Below, in pieces: positions 8,503-17,969 of a DNA stretch of 64,000 nt; the first letter of the stretch is position 1, and each line of letters starts with the position of its first letter. Location of the stretch: contig NZ_FOLQ01000002.1 in assembly GCF_900112365.1 (NCBI RefSeq), positions 186,001-250,000 on the forward strand, read 5' to 3'. The notes under the pieces are model-generated. The model did no database searches. It saw nothing but the letters and a program-made list of their open reading frames with translations, and was not told where the DNA came from. This DNA is from Spirosoma endophyticum. GTDB taxonomy: Bacteria > Bacteroidota > Bacteroidia > Cytophagales > Spirosomataceae. The position numbers were made by a program, and so were the translations under genes.

Positions 8503-8605
8503 ATTCTTAAAAATAGTACACCTGATGGATTTAAAATGGAGATGTATAAAGCAAGCAAAAATATAGGGCTATCATCTTGAAATTTATATTCTGCTTATTG
8601 TACAA

Positions 8606-8613
8606 TTTAGTGT
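8606..8613 (+). promoter_or_regulatory. Half-site resembling the xylA operator, before the sigma-factor gene
   Basis: TTTAGTGT shares TTAGTGT with the left arm of the palindrome at 5010-5034 and is followed by a similar AT-rich spacer, but the right arm is missing. It is 50 bases before the sigma-factor ATG. Chance is quite possible in such AT-rich DNA. Confidence 0.2.
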
Positions 8614-8662
8614 ATATTTATATTTTTTCTTATTTTAGCTTAAGTATATATCCCTAGACTGC

Positions 8663-9238
8663 ATGACTCCTGAAGACCACGTGTTATGGCACTTATACCG
8701 TGAGGGTAATAAGCAGGCATTCGGTCAATTGGCTGAACGCTATTATCGCACGCTGAAACACTATGGCCTGAAATTCATGGTCGATGACGTTGTCGTTGAA
8801 GACTGTATTCAGGAGTTGTTTCTACAACTCTGGCAGAATCGTTTGCAAATAAATGATACTGAATCGGTTAAGTATTATTTGTTAAAAGCACTCAGGCATC
8901 ATATTCTCCAATATCTGCGGAATCTGAAGCGGCTGAATCAGGAAGAGGTGGACTGGGACGATTCGATAGCTGAAGAATTGGACTCAGAAACACTATTGAT
9001 TCAGCAGGAATCTCTCACTTTACTAACCAATGCAATACAGGCTCAGTTAGCATCTTTACCAGCTCGTGAACGGGAGGCTCTTTATCTGCGCTTTTACGAA
9101 AGCTTATCCATACAAGAGATTGCCGAAGTGATGAATGTAAACCGGCAGTCGGTTTCCAATTTTCTACAAAAAGCCCTTAACAAGCTTCGTAATCAGTGGC
9201 TTGTCCACACATTTTTAACTAGTTGCATTTTTTTGTAA
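8663..9238 (+). CDS. RNA polymerase ECF sigma factor (FecI-like)
   Basis: A 191-residue extracytoplasmic-function sigma factor. Region 2 covers roughly residues 20-85 (FGQLAERYYRTLKHYGLKF, VVEDCIQELFLQLWQNR) and region 4 roughly 125-180 (ASLPAREREALYLRFYESL, then the helix-turn-helix IQEIAEVMNVNRQSVSNFLQK). It is followed by a FecR-type anti-sigma gene and a SusC gene whose product has an STN domain. In this arrangement, substrate binding at the outer membrane receptor releases the sigma factor to transcribe the transport and hydrolase genes. It is thus the likely local switch of the xylan locus. Confidence 0.92.
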   Translation: MTPEDHVLWHLYREGNKQAFGQLAERYYRTLKHYGLKFMVDDVVVEDCIQELFLQLWQNRLQINDTESVKYYLLKALRHHILQYLRNLKRLNQEEVDWDDSIAEELDSETLLIQQESLTLLTNAIQAQLASLPAREREALYLRFYESLSIQEIAEVMNVNRQSVSNFLQKALNKLRNQWLVHTFLTSCIFL

Positions 9239-9311
9239 AAAAATTTGCTTTAAGGAGGGTATCATTGAAGCGATTCTCCATACTATCAATGAAAATCGCC
9301 GAAAAGTACTA

Positions 9312-10385
9312 ATGGGCCTTCCTTCCGAGAATTTTTCTACTGTTGATGATTTTTTAGAAAACGACGCTTTTCGGACTTGGGTTCGTGAAAGGCGGCTGGA
9401 AGATCAGGTATATTGGCAACAATGGTTAGTCCAATATCCCGAGAAAAGACCTCTTTATGAACAGGCAGTAGCTACGTTATTGGTCGTTCAGGGAAAACAA
9501 ATCGAGCTTTCAGATCAGTACAGTAAAGAAAATACAAAAAAAATTCTGGATCAGCTTACCCCACCAGTTACCGTAGTAAAGCCTTTGTTAGGTTGGCACT
9601 GGGGGCGTTGGGTTGCTGTAGCATCGGTAGTTTGTTTACTGATCTGGTGGCAAATGGATAACTCCAGTTTCAGGCAACTGACGGTATTTAATAAAAGGGT
9701 GGAGCAGCCCATACAGAAGGCCGACTGGAAGATAGTAAAGAACGTAACGGGTCAGCCACTGGTCGTGCTGCTGCCGGATAACTCCTCCGTATTGCTATCA
9801 TCGGGAAGCCAGTTACGGTTTCATAAACACAACACCCATACGCTTCGGGAAGTGTATCTTCAGGGAGAGGGATTTTTTGAAGTAAGTAAAAATCCCGCTA
9901 AACCCTTTCTCGTTTACACGGCCAATCTGACCACTAAAGTGCTGGGTACCAGTTTTCAGGTACGTTCCTTTGATAAGGAAACGGCAGCCTATGTGAAAGT
10001 AAAGACGGGTAAAGTTTCGGTTACTACCGTTGATTCACCCGGCAAAACGGTTTTGCTGACAAAAAACGAACAGCTCAGTCTTGAAACAAAAACGGATAAG
10101 GTTGTTAAACGTACCATTATTCTAGCCAAAGAAAATTCGTCACTTATTGTCAATCAGCCATTTAAATTCGAATTCACGCCCGTACCAGACATATTTGCTC
10201 AATTGGCAGCCAGCTATCATATGCCTATTCACTATGATAAACAACTGCTTAGCAAGTGCACTTTTACAGGACAGCTCAACGATGTCCCTTTTTTAGAGAA
10301 AATCCGGCTTATCTGCCTAACTACGGAGTCTACCTTCGAAATTGTTGACAACCAAGTGATTATCCAAAGTCACGGTTGTAATTGA
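9312..10385 (+). CDS. FecR family anti-sigma factor
   Basis: An inner-membrane regulator of 357 residues. A cytoplasmic N-terminus of about 95 residues would hold the sigma factor. One transmembrane helix lies at about 99-113 (RWVAVASVVCLLIWW). The periplasmic part has the FecR domain (about 135-225, LVVLLPDNSSVLLSSGSQL, FFEVSKNPAKPFLVYT, TKVLGTSFQV) and a C-terminal DUF4974-like domain (about 280-355, FEFTPVPDIFAQLAASYHM). It would carry the signal from the STN domain of the next gene's product to the preceding sigma factor. Confidence 0.92.
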   Translation: MGLPSENFSTVDDFLENDAFRTWVRERRLEDQVYWQQWLVQYPEKRPLYEQAVATLLVVQGKQIELSDQYSKENTKKILDQLTPPVTVVKPLLGWHWGRWVAVASVVCLLIWWQMDNSSFRQLTVFNKRVEQPIQKADWKIVKNVTGQPLVVLLPDNSSVLLSSGSQLRFHKHNTHTLREVYLQGEGFFEVSKNPAKPFLVYTANLTTKVLGTSFQVRSFDKETAAYVKVKTGKVSVTTVDSPGKTVLLTKNEQLSLETKTDKVVKRTIILAKENSSLIVNQPFKFEFTPVPDIFAQLAASYHMPIHYDKQLLSKCTFTGQLNDVPFLEKIRLICLTTESTFEIVDNQVIIQSHGCN

Positions 10386-10449
10386 TCGTCTCCTAACTTT
10401 TAATAAAATGGCTACTTATGGTATAAAAACTATCTCTTTTTAACAGAAA

Positions 10450-10527
10450 AGCGATAGTGCTACCAACACTATCGCTCGAATGTCTACAAATGTGTCAGAC
10501 ACACACATTGTCTCTTCAGGAAGAGAC
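10450..10527 (+). promoter_or_regulatory. Leader hairpins before the susC-like gene
   Basis: A perfect 10-bp stem with a 7-base loop (10450-10459 with 10467-10476) is followed by a short TGTGT/ACACA dyad near 10491-10503 and an 8-bp GTCTCTTC/GAAGAGAC stem at 10510-10527. They fill the 194-base gap between the FecR gene and the chosen SusC start. No long T-run follows the first stem, so it is not a classical terminator. Attenuation or transcript processing between regulator and transporter genes is possible. Confidence 0.45.
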
Positions 10528-10579
10528 GAGACATGATTTTTGTCATTTTTTCCTAAAACCAACAAAAACGCATAAATGT

Positions 10580-13500
10580 ATGCAATACCGTTTCACCAAT
10601 CGCAATGTTTGGATCAGGATTATGAGAATTTCAAGCCTGCAACTCTTACTTGCCCTAACCTTAACTAACATCGGCTTTGCTTTCGATAGCAAGGCGCAGG
10701 AATTGCTAAGTCGACGAGTTAGTATCTCAGCTCAAAATGAGGATGTTGAAGTGACGATCAGCCGAATTGAAAAACAGGCTAACGTTCAATTTTTATTTAG
10801 CCGGGAGATCATCCAGTCGAAACGAAAAGTTAATTACCAGGCCAGAAATGAACAGCTATCTCTGGTATTAGATCATATTTTGACACCGCTCAATTTAAGC
10901 TACGAGGTCGTTGGTCAACAGATCGTGATAAGGAGAGAGGTCAGTCCTGCCAGCATCCAGCAGGACAAGACATCCGGCGAGATCAACGTAGAGCAGGCGC
11001 AGGATATCCAGATAACGGGTCGGGTTACGGGTGAAAATGGCGAAGGCCTGCCGGGTGTCAACCTTCAGATTAAGTCAACCCAGCGCGGAACGACGACCGA
11101 CGGAAACGGTACGTACCGAATCAGTGTTCCGGATCGAAACGCCGTACTGGTTTTCTCTTTTATCGGCTACGTTACCCAGGAAGTGCCCGTTGGCTCGCAA
11201 TCGACCCTTAATGTTACGTTGGCTACGGATGACAAAACGCTGAATGAAGTAGTGGTCGTCGGGTATGGAGTTCAACGTAAACGCGATGTTACGGGCTCGG
11301 TCGTTTCGGTTAATGAAACAACCCTACGGGAAGTACCTGCCCCTAACCTGGTCAATCAGTTAAAAGGCCGGGCTGCGGGGGTAACGATTATCAGTAATGG
11401 ATCGACGCCAGGCTCTCAGGGACAGATCAGAATTAGGGGTAATCGCACCCTGACAAACGGCCAAGGGTCGAACAGCGATGGGCTTGATGGTCCATTGGTT
11501 GTGGTCGATGGTATACCCTACGGTGGACTCAACGATATAAATCCGGATGATATCGCCAGTCTTGAGATTCTGAAAGATGCATCCGCGACGGCCATTTACG
11601 GGTCGAGAGGCTCGGGGGGGGTTATTCTGATCACAACAAAACGGGGTAAAATCGGAAAGCCCGTATTCAGCTACGACGGCTATCATGGTATTACCACGGT
11701 TATGGGTAAATTCAATGTGATGAATGGCCCGGAGTATGCCCGGTTTAAAGACGATGCGGCCAAATATAACCGTACCAGCCCTGGCACGACCGCCTATCCC
11801 CTCACTCAGAAAGAAAGAGATGCCCTGGCGGCTGGTATTTCAACCGACTGGCAGGATTTATTGTACAAACCCGGCTTCAACACCAACCATCAGTTAAGTA
11901 TGGCAGGCGGGGTTGAGAATACGCAGTATTCGTTGGGCCTGGGTTATTTCAATGAGACAGGTATCATTCCCAGTCAAAAGTTTGAACGTTACACCATCCG
12001 GGCGACGATCGATCAACGCCTGGGCAAACGTATCAAGATTGGCTTGAACACGCTGAATACCCTTACCTACACCAATACACCAGGTGGTGGTGGGGTTCCG
12101 GGTGGTCTGGTGCGATTAACGCCACTGGCAGCTCCTTACAATGCCGATGGTACGGTAAACCTGTTCCCATCGGAAGGTTCCATTGATGCCGCGGGAATAA
12201 GCCCCTTAACGATCATTACTAAAACCGATTCGTATCTGGGCCGTACACGCGCATTGCGAACGTTCAATAGTATATACGCCGAGGTAAATATTTTGCCCGG
12301 CCTGCGGTATCGGATGAATGCAGGGTTGAATTACAGCCAGTCGAGTTACAATGGATACGGTGGTCCGCTCACTTACTTTAATAGTGCTACGGTTCAGTCG
12401 TCTTCTACGGCCGAGGTTAGTAACACCGAATACTGGGATATCAACCTCCAGCACCTGTTGTACTATGACAAGACAATCGGGAAACATAGAATAGGCGTTA
12501 CGGGGTTGTATGAGATTACAAAGAACCATTCGTTGGGCAGCCGATTTACTATAACGGGGGTTCCGGCCGATTACATCAAGACGTCTAATTTCTCGCTGGC
12601 TTCCGGAACACCCGTTGCTCCGTCGGACTTTGGCAACTCATTTTCAGAACTTGGTCTGCTTTCCTACATGGGTCGGGTAAATTATAGCTACAATGATCGC
12701 TATCTGTTAACCATGACGCTGAGACGGGATGGTTCGTCTACCTTATCGCCCGGTAACCAGTATTTTAACTACCCGGCCATTGGAGCTGGCTGGAATATTA
12801 TCGAAGAAGGCTTCATGAAAGGAGTCCCTGCCATTTCGAACCTGAAATTACGGGGTAGCTGGGGTTTATCCGGAAACAGAAACGTAGGTGCTTATGCGAC
12901 GCTGGGTGCATTGTCGGCTGGCTATTACAATTTCGGTACGAGTACGGCCGGACAGCAGCTGGCGTATACCGTCACCAGTTTACCGGCTACAGATTTGGGT
13001 TGGCAGTCGACCTCTCAGGTGGATCTTGGGATTGACTTCGGCTTCCTGAATAATCGCATTACGGGAACTGTCGATTGGTATCACCAGCAAACGAAAGACA
13101 TTTTGCTGTCAGTACCGTTACCACCCAGCAATGGAGCCGGTTCGACCTTGAAAAACCTGGGACGAACGGAAGGGAAGGGCCTGGAAACGGCGCTGACGTT
13201 TGAGATTTTCAGAAACCCGAAAGGCTTCAACTGGAGTGCCGATGTAACGTATTTCTTTAACCGGGAAAAAATTACGCAGCTCACGACGCCAACTGAACTT
13301 TCCAATCTAGGAGCAGGCTGGTTTGTGGGACAACCCCTTTCGGTCATTTTCGATTACAAGAAGATTGGCCTCTGGCAAACATCGGATAAGGAAAACGGTA
13401 CGCTGGCTAAGCAAACCTCACCGGTTCAGTTCCCCGGCCAGATCCGGGTGGAAGATGTGAATGGCGATGGTAAAATTGATCCGGCTGATCGGCAGATTCT

Positions 13501-14086
13501 TGGCAATTTCCAGCCCAACTGGGAGGGAGGCATTACCAACCGTTTCAGCTTCAAGAACTTTGATCTGTCCATTGTTACGTTTGCCCGCATGGGCATGAAA
13601 GTAATCGTACCCTATCTGACGGGGAACTCTACGGGCTCGGGCGGTTTTGCGTTCTATAACCAGGGTCGGGTAAACCAGGTAAAAACCGATTACTGGACCG
13701 AAACAAACCCGACTAATGCGTTCCCGGCGCCCGATGCCGGTGGTGCGGTTGCCAACTTTGGCTCTACGTTAGGCTATTACGACGGTTCGTTCATTAAAGT
13801 CAGAAGTATTAACCTGGGCTATACCTTTTCCAGCGCAATGATCAAAAAAATCGGGATGAGTTCGGCCCGGGTTTATTTCAACGCCACTAATCCGTTTATC
13901 CTGTATTCGCCCCTGGTAAGCCAGAAACTGGCCATCGATCCAGAAGGAAATAGCTATGCCAGTGGTCAGTCGACGCTGAATCCACAGAATGCCAGCGAAC
14001 GCGGTACGCCGGAGCGTCAGATTTCCGTCAACCTGAACAATCCACCCGTGCGTCAATTCACGCTTGGGGTAAACCTTAAATTCTAA
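10580..14086 (+). CDS. SusC/RagA-family TonB-dependent outer membrane receptor with STN domain
   Basis: Imports oligosaccharides, probably xylan fragments, across the outer membrane using TonB energy. From the ATG at 10580 it has 1168 residues. Domains in order: signal peptide ending near FDSKAQ; STN domain (about residues 35-115) that would contact FecR; carboxypeptidase-regulatory-like domain (about 148-225, GRVTGENGEGLPGVNLQIKS); a TonB-box region with EVVVVGYG; plug domain with NPDDIASLEILKDASATAIY; and a 22-strand-type barrel to the C-terminal Phe. The reading frame extends upstream to a GTG at 10457 inside the leader hairpin, but that part is not protein-like. ATG 10622 is another possible start. 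The STN domain agrees with control by the adjacent sigma/anti-sigma pair. Confidence 0.93.
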   Translation: MQYRFTNRNVWIRIMRISSLQLLLALTLTNIGFAFDSKAQELLSRRVSISAQNEDVEVTISRIEKQANVQFLFSREIIQSKRKVNYQARNEQLSLVLDHILTPLNLSYEVVGQQIVIRREVSPASIQQDKTSGEINVEQAQDIQITGRVTGENGEGLPGVNLQIKSTQRGTTTDGNGTYRISVPDRNAVLVFSFIGYVTQEVPVGSQSTLNVTLATDDKTLNEVVVVGYGVQRKRDVTGSVVSVNETTLREVPAPNLVNQLKGRAAGVTIISNGSTPGSQGQIRIRGNRTLTNGQGSNSDGLDGPLVVVDGIPYGGLNDINPDDIASLEILKDASATAIYGSRGSGGVILITTKRGKIGKPVFSYDGYHGITTVMGKFNVMNGPEYARFKDDAAKYNRTSPGTTAYPLTQKERDALAAGISTDWQDLLYKPGFNTNHQLSMAGGVENTQYSLGLGYFNETGIIPSQKFERYTIRATIDQRLGKRIKIGLNTLNTLTYTNTPGGGGVPGGLVRLTPLAAPYNADGTVNLFPSEGSIDAAGISPLTIITKTDSYLGRTRALRTFNSIYAEVNILPGLRYRMNAGLNYSQSSYNGYGGPLTYFNSATVQSSSTAEVSNTEYWDINLQHLLYYDKTIGKHRIGVTGLYEITKNHSLGSRFTITGVPADYIKTSNFSLASGTPVAPSDFGNSFSELGLLSYMGRVNYSYNDRYLLTMTLRRDGSSTLSPGNQYFNYPAIGAGWNIIEEGFMKGVPAISNLKLRGSWGLSGNRNVGAYATLGALSAGYYNFGTSTAGQQLAYTVTSLPATDLGWQSTSQVDLGIDFGFLNNRITGTVDWYHQQTKDILLSVPLPPSNGAGSTLKNLGRTEGKGLETALTFEIFRNPKGFNWSADVTYFFNREKITQLTTPTELSNLGAGWFVGQPLSVIFDYKKIGLWQTSDKENGTLAKQTSPVQFPGQIRVEDVNGDGKIDPADRQILGNFQPNWEGGITNRFSFKNFDLSIVTFARMGMKVIVPYLTGNSTGSGGFAFYNQGRVNQVKTDYWTETNPTNAFPAPDAGGAVANFGSTLGYYDGSFIKVRSINLGYTFSSAMIKKIGMSSARVYFNATNPFILYSPLVSQKLAIDPEGNSYASGQSTLNPQNASERGTPERQISVNLNNPPVRQFTLGVNLKF

Positions 14087-14100
14087 TCATTGATAGAACC

Positions 14101-15915
14101 ATGAAAACAATAAAAATCTGGTCCATCATTGGCCTTGCCGCATTGCTCAACACGGGCTGCGAAAAAATATTACAGGAGAACCCGCAGTCCCAAATTGTCC
14201 CTTCCTATTTCAATAGTCCCTCTGGCGTATTGGGTGGCATTGCCGGTGTCTACAACGACATCCGGGGTCAGTGGGGTACCGAAGGCTTCACGGTAGAAAT
14301 GCAGGCTGGTACCGACGATTTTATCCAGGGTGCCAGTAGCGGAGGAGTGCCGCCCTATACGTATAATGGGCTAAACGGGAGTAACTTCGGTGCGGCCTGG
14401 GGCACAGCCTTTCAGGACATCAACACGCTGAACGGCGTACTCAAATATGGCCAAACGATCGATCTGCCGGAGGCTACCCGCAAGCAATACCTGGCACAGG
14501 CTAAGTTTCTGCGTGGGTTCTGGTACTTTTATCTGGTACAGACCTGGGGAGACGTACCGCTCAGTACTGAATTTATTACGGTACCCTCTCAGGCAGCCTC
14601 CCGCCAACCGGTAGCTCAGGTTTATGAGTTGATTATCAAAGATCTGACTGAAGCCGCTGCCGATTTGCCCAACCAGCCCACGGCTCCATTCCTGGGAAAA
14701 GCCGCCACGAAACCGGTGGCTCAGTTGCTGCTGGCCAAAGCCTATCTTACCCGTGGCTGGCTCAACAATACGGCCGCTGATTTTACGCAGGCAGCTACCC
14801 TTTGCGCCGACATCATCGCCAACAAATCAACCTACGGGCTCGATTTGTGGCAGGATTATGGCGATGCGTTTGTACCGGCAAACGACTACGGCAAAGAAAC
14901 CATGTTTGTCAGCGATCACATGCTCGATCCGAAATATGGCTATTATAAAGTAGGCGCTGCCGAAGGTGGTGGATTTGCCAATAACCTGTCTCCCTGGTTT
15001 ACAAACTGGAATTACCCGAACAATAGCGGCATCAACTCCTTCAAAAGTGCAACCGGTGCCTACGTTAACAGCGGAACGTCCCTGATGATCCGGGATTCGC
15101 AGTACGGCCGTCCCTATACGCGCATGCGCCCGAACAGCGACAAGTTGAAGACAGGGGCGAATGCCGGCAAGAACTACTTTCTGGATCAGGCGTTTACGAA
15201 CCGGACTGTCGATTCACGGTTTATGAATTCCTTCTACACAGTTTACATTGCCAATACGGCTGTTACCAATACGCCTACGACCGCCAATAACAGCCGGGGA
15301 ATCGGTTACACAACCGTGGTTGGAGCGGATACTGCCGTTTGGTTGCCTGATTTTGAAGTAGCTGGTGCGCCACAATTTATTGGGACGCGTCCCTTCAAGG
15401 GAATCGTAGTACCACCCAGCTTATGGGATAACGGAATTTTTCCGGCCTTGAAGAAATTCATGGACCCCAGCCGCGGTGCCAACTTCAACGATCCCTCGAC
15501 CCGGCCCTGTGTGTTGTACCGCTTTGCCGACGTATATCTGACGGGTGCCGAAGCCTACCTGAAAGCAGGCGATGCTACCAAAGCAGCTGCCATGTTGAAT
15601 ACGGTTAGACAACGGGCTGCTTACCGCAAAACCAATACAGCCGCTCAAAATACTGCCGCAGCAACGGCCATGGCCATTACAGCAGCCGACGTAACGGTTG
15701 ACTTTATTCTGGATGAGCGGTCTCGCGAGCTCTTTGGCGAATGGCAACGGTGGCATGATCTGGTCCGTACCCGGTCGCTGGTTCGTCGTGTAAAAGCCTG
15801 GAATCAGGAAGCGGCCCCCTACATTCAGGATTACCATATGCTACGTCCTATTCCGCAAACGCAAATTGACCGGGTTGTTGAGGGCCCCAAGTTCCCACAA
15901 AATCCTGGTTATTAA
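14101..15915 (+). CDS. SusD/RagB-family surface glycan-binding lipoprotein
   Basis: The surface lid partner of the preceding SusC protein, 604 residues. A lipoprotein signal peptide ends at the lipobox before Cys20 (LLNTGCEK). The SusD fold is shown by the TPR-like N-terminal part (YFNSPSGVLGGIAGVYNDI, QYLAQAKFLRGFWYFYLVQ, GDVPLSTEF) and the C-terminal region with YRFADVYLTGAEAYLKAGD, LNTVRQRA and FILDERSRELFGEWQRWHDL. It starts 14 bases after the SusC stop. The partner relation, not the exact glycan, is certain. Confidence 0.95.
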   Translation: MKTIKIWSIIGLAALLNTGCEKILQENPQSQIVPSYFNSPSGVLGGIAGVYNDIRGQWGTEGFTVEMQAGTDDFIQGASSGGVPPYTYNGLNGSNFGAAWGTAFQDINTLNGVLKYGQTIDLPEATRKQYLAQAKFLRGFWYFYLVQTWGDVPLSTEFITVPSQAASRQPVAQVYELIIKDLTEAAADLPNQPTAPFLGKAATKPVAQLLLAKAYLTRGWLNNTAADFTQAATLCADIIANKSTYGLDLWQDYGDAFVPANDYGKETMFVSDHMLDPKYGYYKVGAAEGGGFANNLSPWFTNWNYPNNSGINSFKSATGAYVNSGTSLMIRDSQYGRPYTRMRPNSDKLKTGANAGKNYFLDQAFTNRTVDSRFMNSFYTVYIANTAVTNTPTTANNSRGIGYTTVVGADTAVWLPDFEVAGAPQFIGTRPFKGIVVPPSLWDNGIFPALKKFMDPSRGANFNDPSTRPCVLYRFADVYLTGAEAYLKAGDATKAAAMLNTVRQRAAYRKTNTAAQNTAAATAMAITAADVTVDFILDERSRELFGEWQRWHDLVRTRSLVRRVKAWNQEAAPYIQDYHMLRPIPQTQIDRVVEGPKFPQNPGY

Positions 15916-15944
15916 CCCTGGCAATAACGTAGTGTCCCTATTTA

Positions 15945-15996
15945 TAACCGACCAATGTCTTCCTGGAAATGATCAGGGACATTGGTCTGGTTTTAT
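15945..15996 (+). terminator. Hairpin terminator candidate after the susD-like gene
   Basis: AACC-G-ACCAATGTC pairs with GACATTGGT-CT-GGTT (9-bp core stem at 15951-15959 and 15978-15986, with inner CCTG/CAGG pairing), followed by TTTTATAAA. It would separate SusC/SusD mRNA from the hydrolase genes, perhaps giving unequal expression. Confidence 0.6.
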
Positions 15997-16117
15997 AAAA
16001 TGGCATCTGGCAAACCAACCCGGGCAATACAGCAGCTAATTTTCCCCGTCTCAGTCGGTTCCGGCAGGCAGTTCGAAAATATTGCCAAACGAATTACAGT
16101 AATCTACTATAACCCCT

Positions 16118-17800
16118 ATGAGAAAATACCTTTTCTTTCCTGTTATTTCGGCAATTTGCTTTGTATTGAGCCATACTCTATCGGCTCAGACCACGTTGGT
16201 CAACCCCATCCTGACCGGCTTCTATCCTGACCCAAGTATCGTGAAGGTGGGGTCAGATTATTACCTGATCAATTCGACCTTTTCCTATTTTCCGGGTATC
16301 CCGGTCATGCACAGCAAAGACCTGAAAAACTGGAAGCAAATCGGAAACGTCATTGACCGCCCTGAACAACTGGATTTCATGGGCGAACGACTGACCCGAG
16401 GCCTTTTTGCACCAGCCATTAGTTATTACAAAGGGACGTACTACGTGACCTGCACCGACATCGATCACGACGGAAACTTCGTTGTTACGGCCAAAAATCC
16501 CGCCGGGCCGTGGAGCAATCCTGTGAAGCTTCCGCAGGTACGCGGCATTGACCCATCCATTTATTTCGATGAAGAGGCTGGCAAAGCCTATATTCTTTAC
16601 AACAGCGACGCCCCCGACCGTAAACCCTTGTATTCGGGGCACCGAACGATCCGCATGTATGAGTTCGATCCAGCGAAACTGACGGTTATTGGTGAAGAAA
16701 AGCAACTCGTTAACGGAGGTGTCGATCTGTCTAAAAAGCCGGTCTGGATTGAAGGCCCGCACATTATGAAACGTAACGGCTGGTACTACCTCTACGCGGC
16801 CGAGGGAGGTACGTCGGTCAACCACTCCGAAGTTATATTACGTAGCAAAGAGGTTTGGGGACCGTATGTACCGTTTGCCGGTAATCCGATCTTGACGCAG
16901 CGTGAGTTGCCTGCCGATCGGAAAGACGCCATTACGTCGGCGGGTCATGCTCAATTTGTGGATGGGCCGGATGGAAAGATGTACTGCATTTTTCTGGCGG
17001 TAAGACCTTACGAAGGTGATTATTACAACACTGGTCGTGAAACGTTTATTGCGCCCGTAACCTGGAAAGACGACTGGCCCATGATCGAGCATGGCGAGAA
17101 GGCAATTGCGTATAGCTATACAACCAATAGTAAAGAAGCTAAACAAAAGGGAGCGCTGCCGCAATCGGGTAATTTCGGTTATACGCTGACTTTCGAAAAA
17201 GAGCTTGATCCGGCGCTCTTGTTCATGCGGACAATTGACAAAAGTTCGTATTCACTGTCGAAGAAGGAGGGGCTGACGCTGAAATTGAAACCTGAAACCA
17301 TCATGGAAATGGGCAATCCTTCTTTTATCGGGAAACGTCAGCAACACCTGTACAGCACGGCCGAAACCGAGCTGGTTTTTACACCGAAATCCGAGAAAGA
17401 GAAAGCGGGTTTCGTGATTTTACAGGATGAGGGTCATTTCTACTTCTTGTGCAAATCGAAGGCGCAGGATAAAGATGTGCTTCAACTTTACAAGAGCGTT
17501 CCCAAAGAGAAGACCATGGAACTGCTGAACGAAATACCACTGGAGGCAAAAGTCGATAAAGTAGGCCTGCGTATTAGCTCGCAGGGGGATAGCTATAATT
17601 TCGATTACTCCACTGATTCAAAAACCTGGATGTCGCTGAAAGACAAGGTAGACGGCAAATTTCTGAGCACGAAAGTAGCGGGCGGCTTTATCGGCTGCCT
17701 ATATGGCATGTATGCTACATCATCGGGCGAGCCAACCACCAGCATAGCCTCTTTCCATTATCTGAAATATCAGGGCGATGACCCGATGTATAAAAAATAA
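16118..17800 (+). CDS. GH43 glycoside hydrolase (beta-xylosidase / alpha-L-arabinofuranosidase type)
   Basis: A 560-residue secreted enzyme with signal peptide (to about LSAQ, residue 24). The five-bladed propeller carries the three GH43 acids: base Asp38 in FYPDPSIV, pKa-modulating Asp145 in GIDPSIYFD and acid Glu212 in WIEGPHIM. The last 200 residues are a beta-sandwich of the kind found in two-domain GH43 xylosidases (FVILQDEGHFYFL, SYNFDYSTDSKTW). It would release xylose or arabinose from short xylan products. It starts the hydrolase part of the locus after its own roughly 200-base promoter region. GH43 subfamily and exact specificity cannot be settled by eye. Confidence 0.88.
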   Translation: MRKYLFFPVISAICFVLSHTLSAQTTLVNPILTGFYPDPSIVKVGSDYYLINSTFSYFPGIPVMHSKDLKNWKQIGNVIDRPEQLDFMGERLTRGLFAPAISYYKGTYYVTCTDIDHDGNFVVTAKNPAGPWSNPVKLPQVRGIDPSIYFDEEAGKAYILYNSDAPDRKPLYSGHRTIRMYEFDPAKLTVIGEEKQLVNGGVDLSKKPVWIEGPHIMKRNGWYYLYAAEGGTSVNHSEVILRSKEVWGPYVPFAGNPILTQRELPADRKDAITSAGHAQFVDGPDGKMYCIFLAVRPYEGDYYNTGRETFIAPVTWKDDWPMIEHGEKAIAYSYTTNSKEAKQKGALPQSGNFGYTLTFEKELDPALLFMRTIDKSSYSLSKKEGLTLKLKPETIMEMGNPSFIGKRQQHLYSTAETELVFTPKSEKEKAGFVILQDEGHFYFLCKSKAQDKDVLQLYKSVPKEKTMELLNEIPLEAKVDKVGLRISSQGDSYNFDYSTDSKTWMSLKDKVDGKFLSTKVAGGFIGCLYGMYATSSGEPTTSIASFHYLKYQGDDPMYKK

Positions 17801-17928
17801 GCGTACCGAATTCAGTAAAGATGTTCGTACATCACCTGCCCATTGCCAGATAAAAACCAGACGGGTAATTACGTAAACATGCATGCTTTTATGGACTACA
17901 AGCCCCCCGCTTTAATTAAACCAAAATT

Positions 17929-17940
17929 TTAACGCGTTAA
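17929..17940. promoter_or_regulatory. 12-bp palindrome between a GH43 gene and the VOC gene
   Basis: TTAACGCGTTAA is a perfect palindrome ending 29 bases before the ATG at 17970. It could be an operator, but such a short site can arise by chance and no second copy was noticed. Confidence 0.2.
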
Positions 17941-17969
17941 TGAATAATTCTTTTTAATAAGAAATAAGG

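Noticed and set aside
10457..10579. Upstream extension of the SusC frame to a GTG
   Set aside because: The GTG lies inside a perfect hairpin and the 41 added residues are not like any SusC N-terminus; the ATG at 10580 gives a normal leader.
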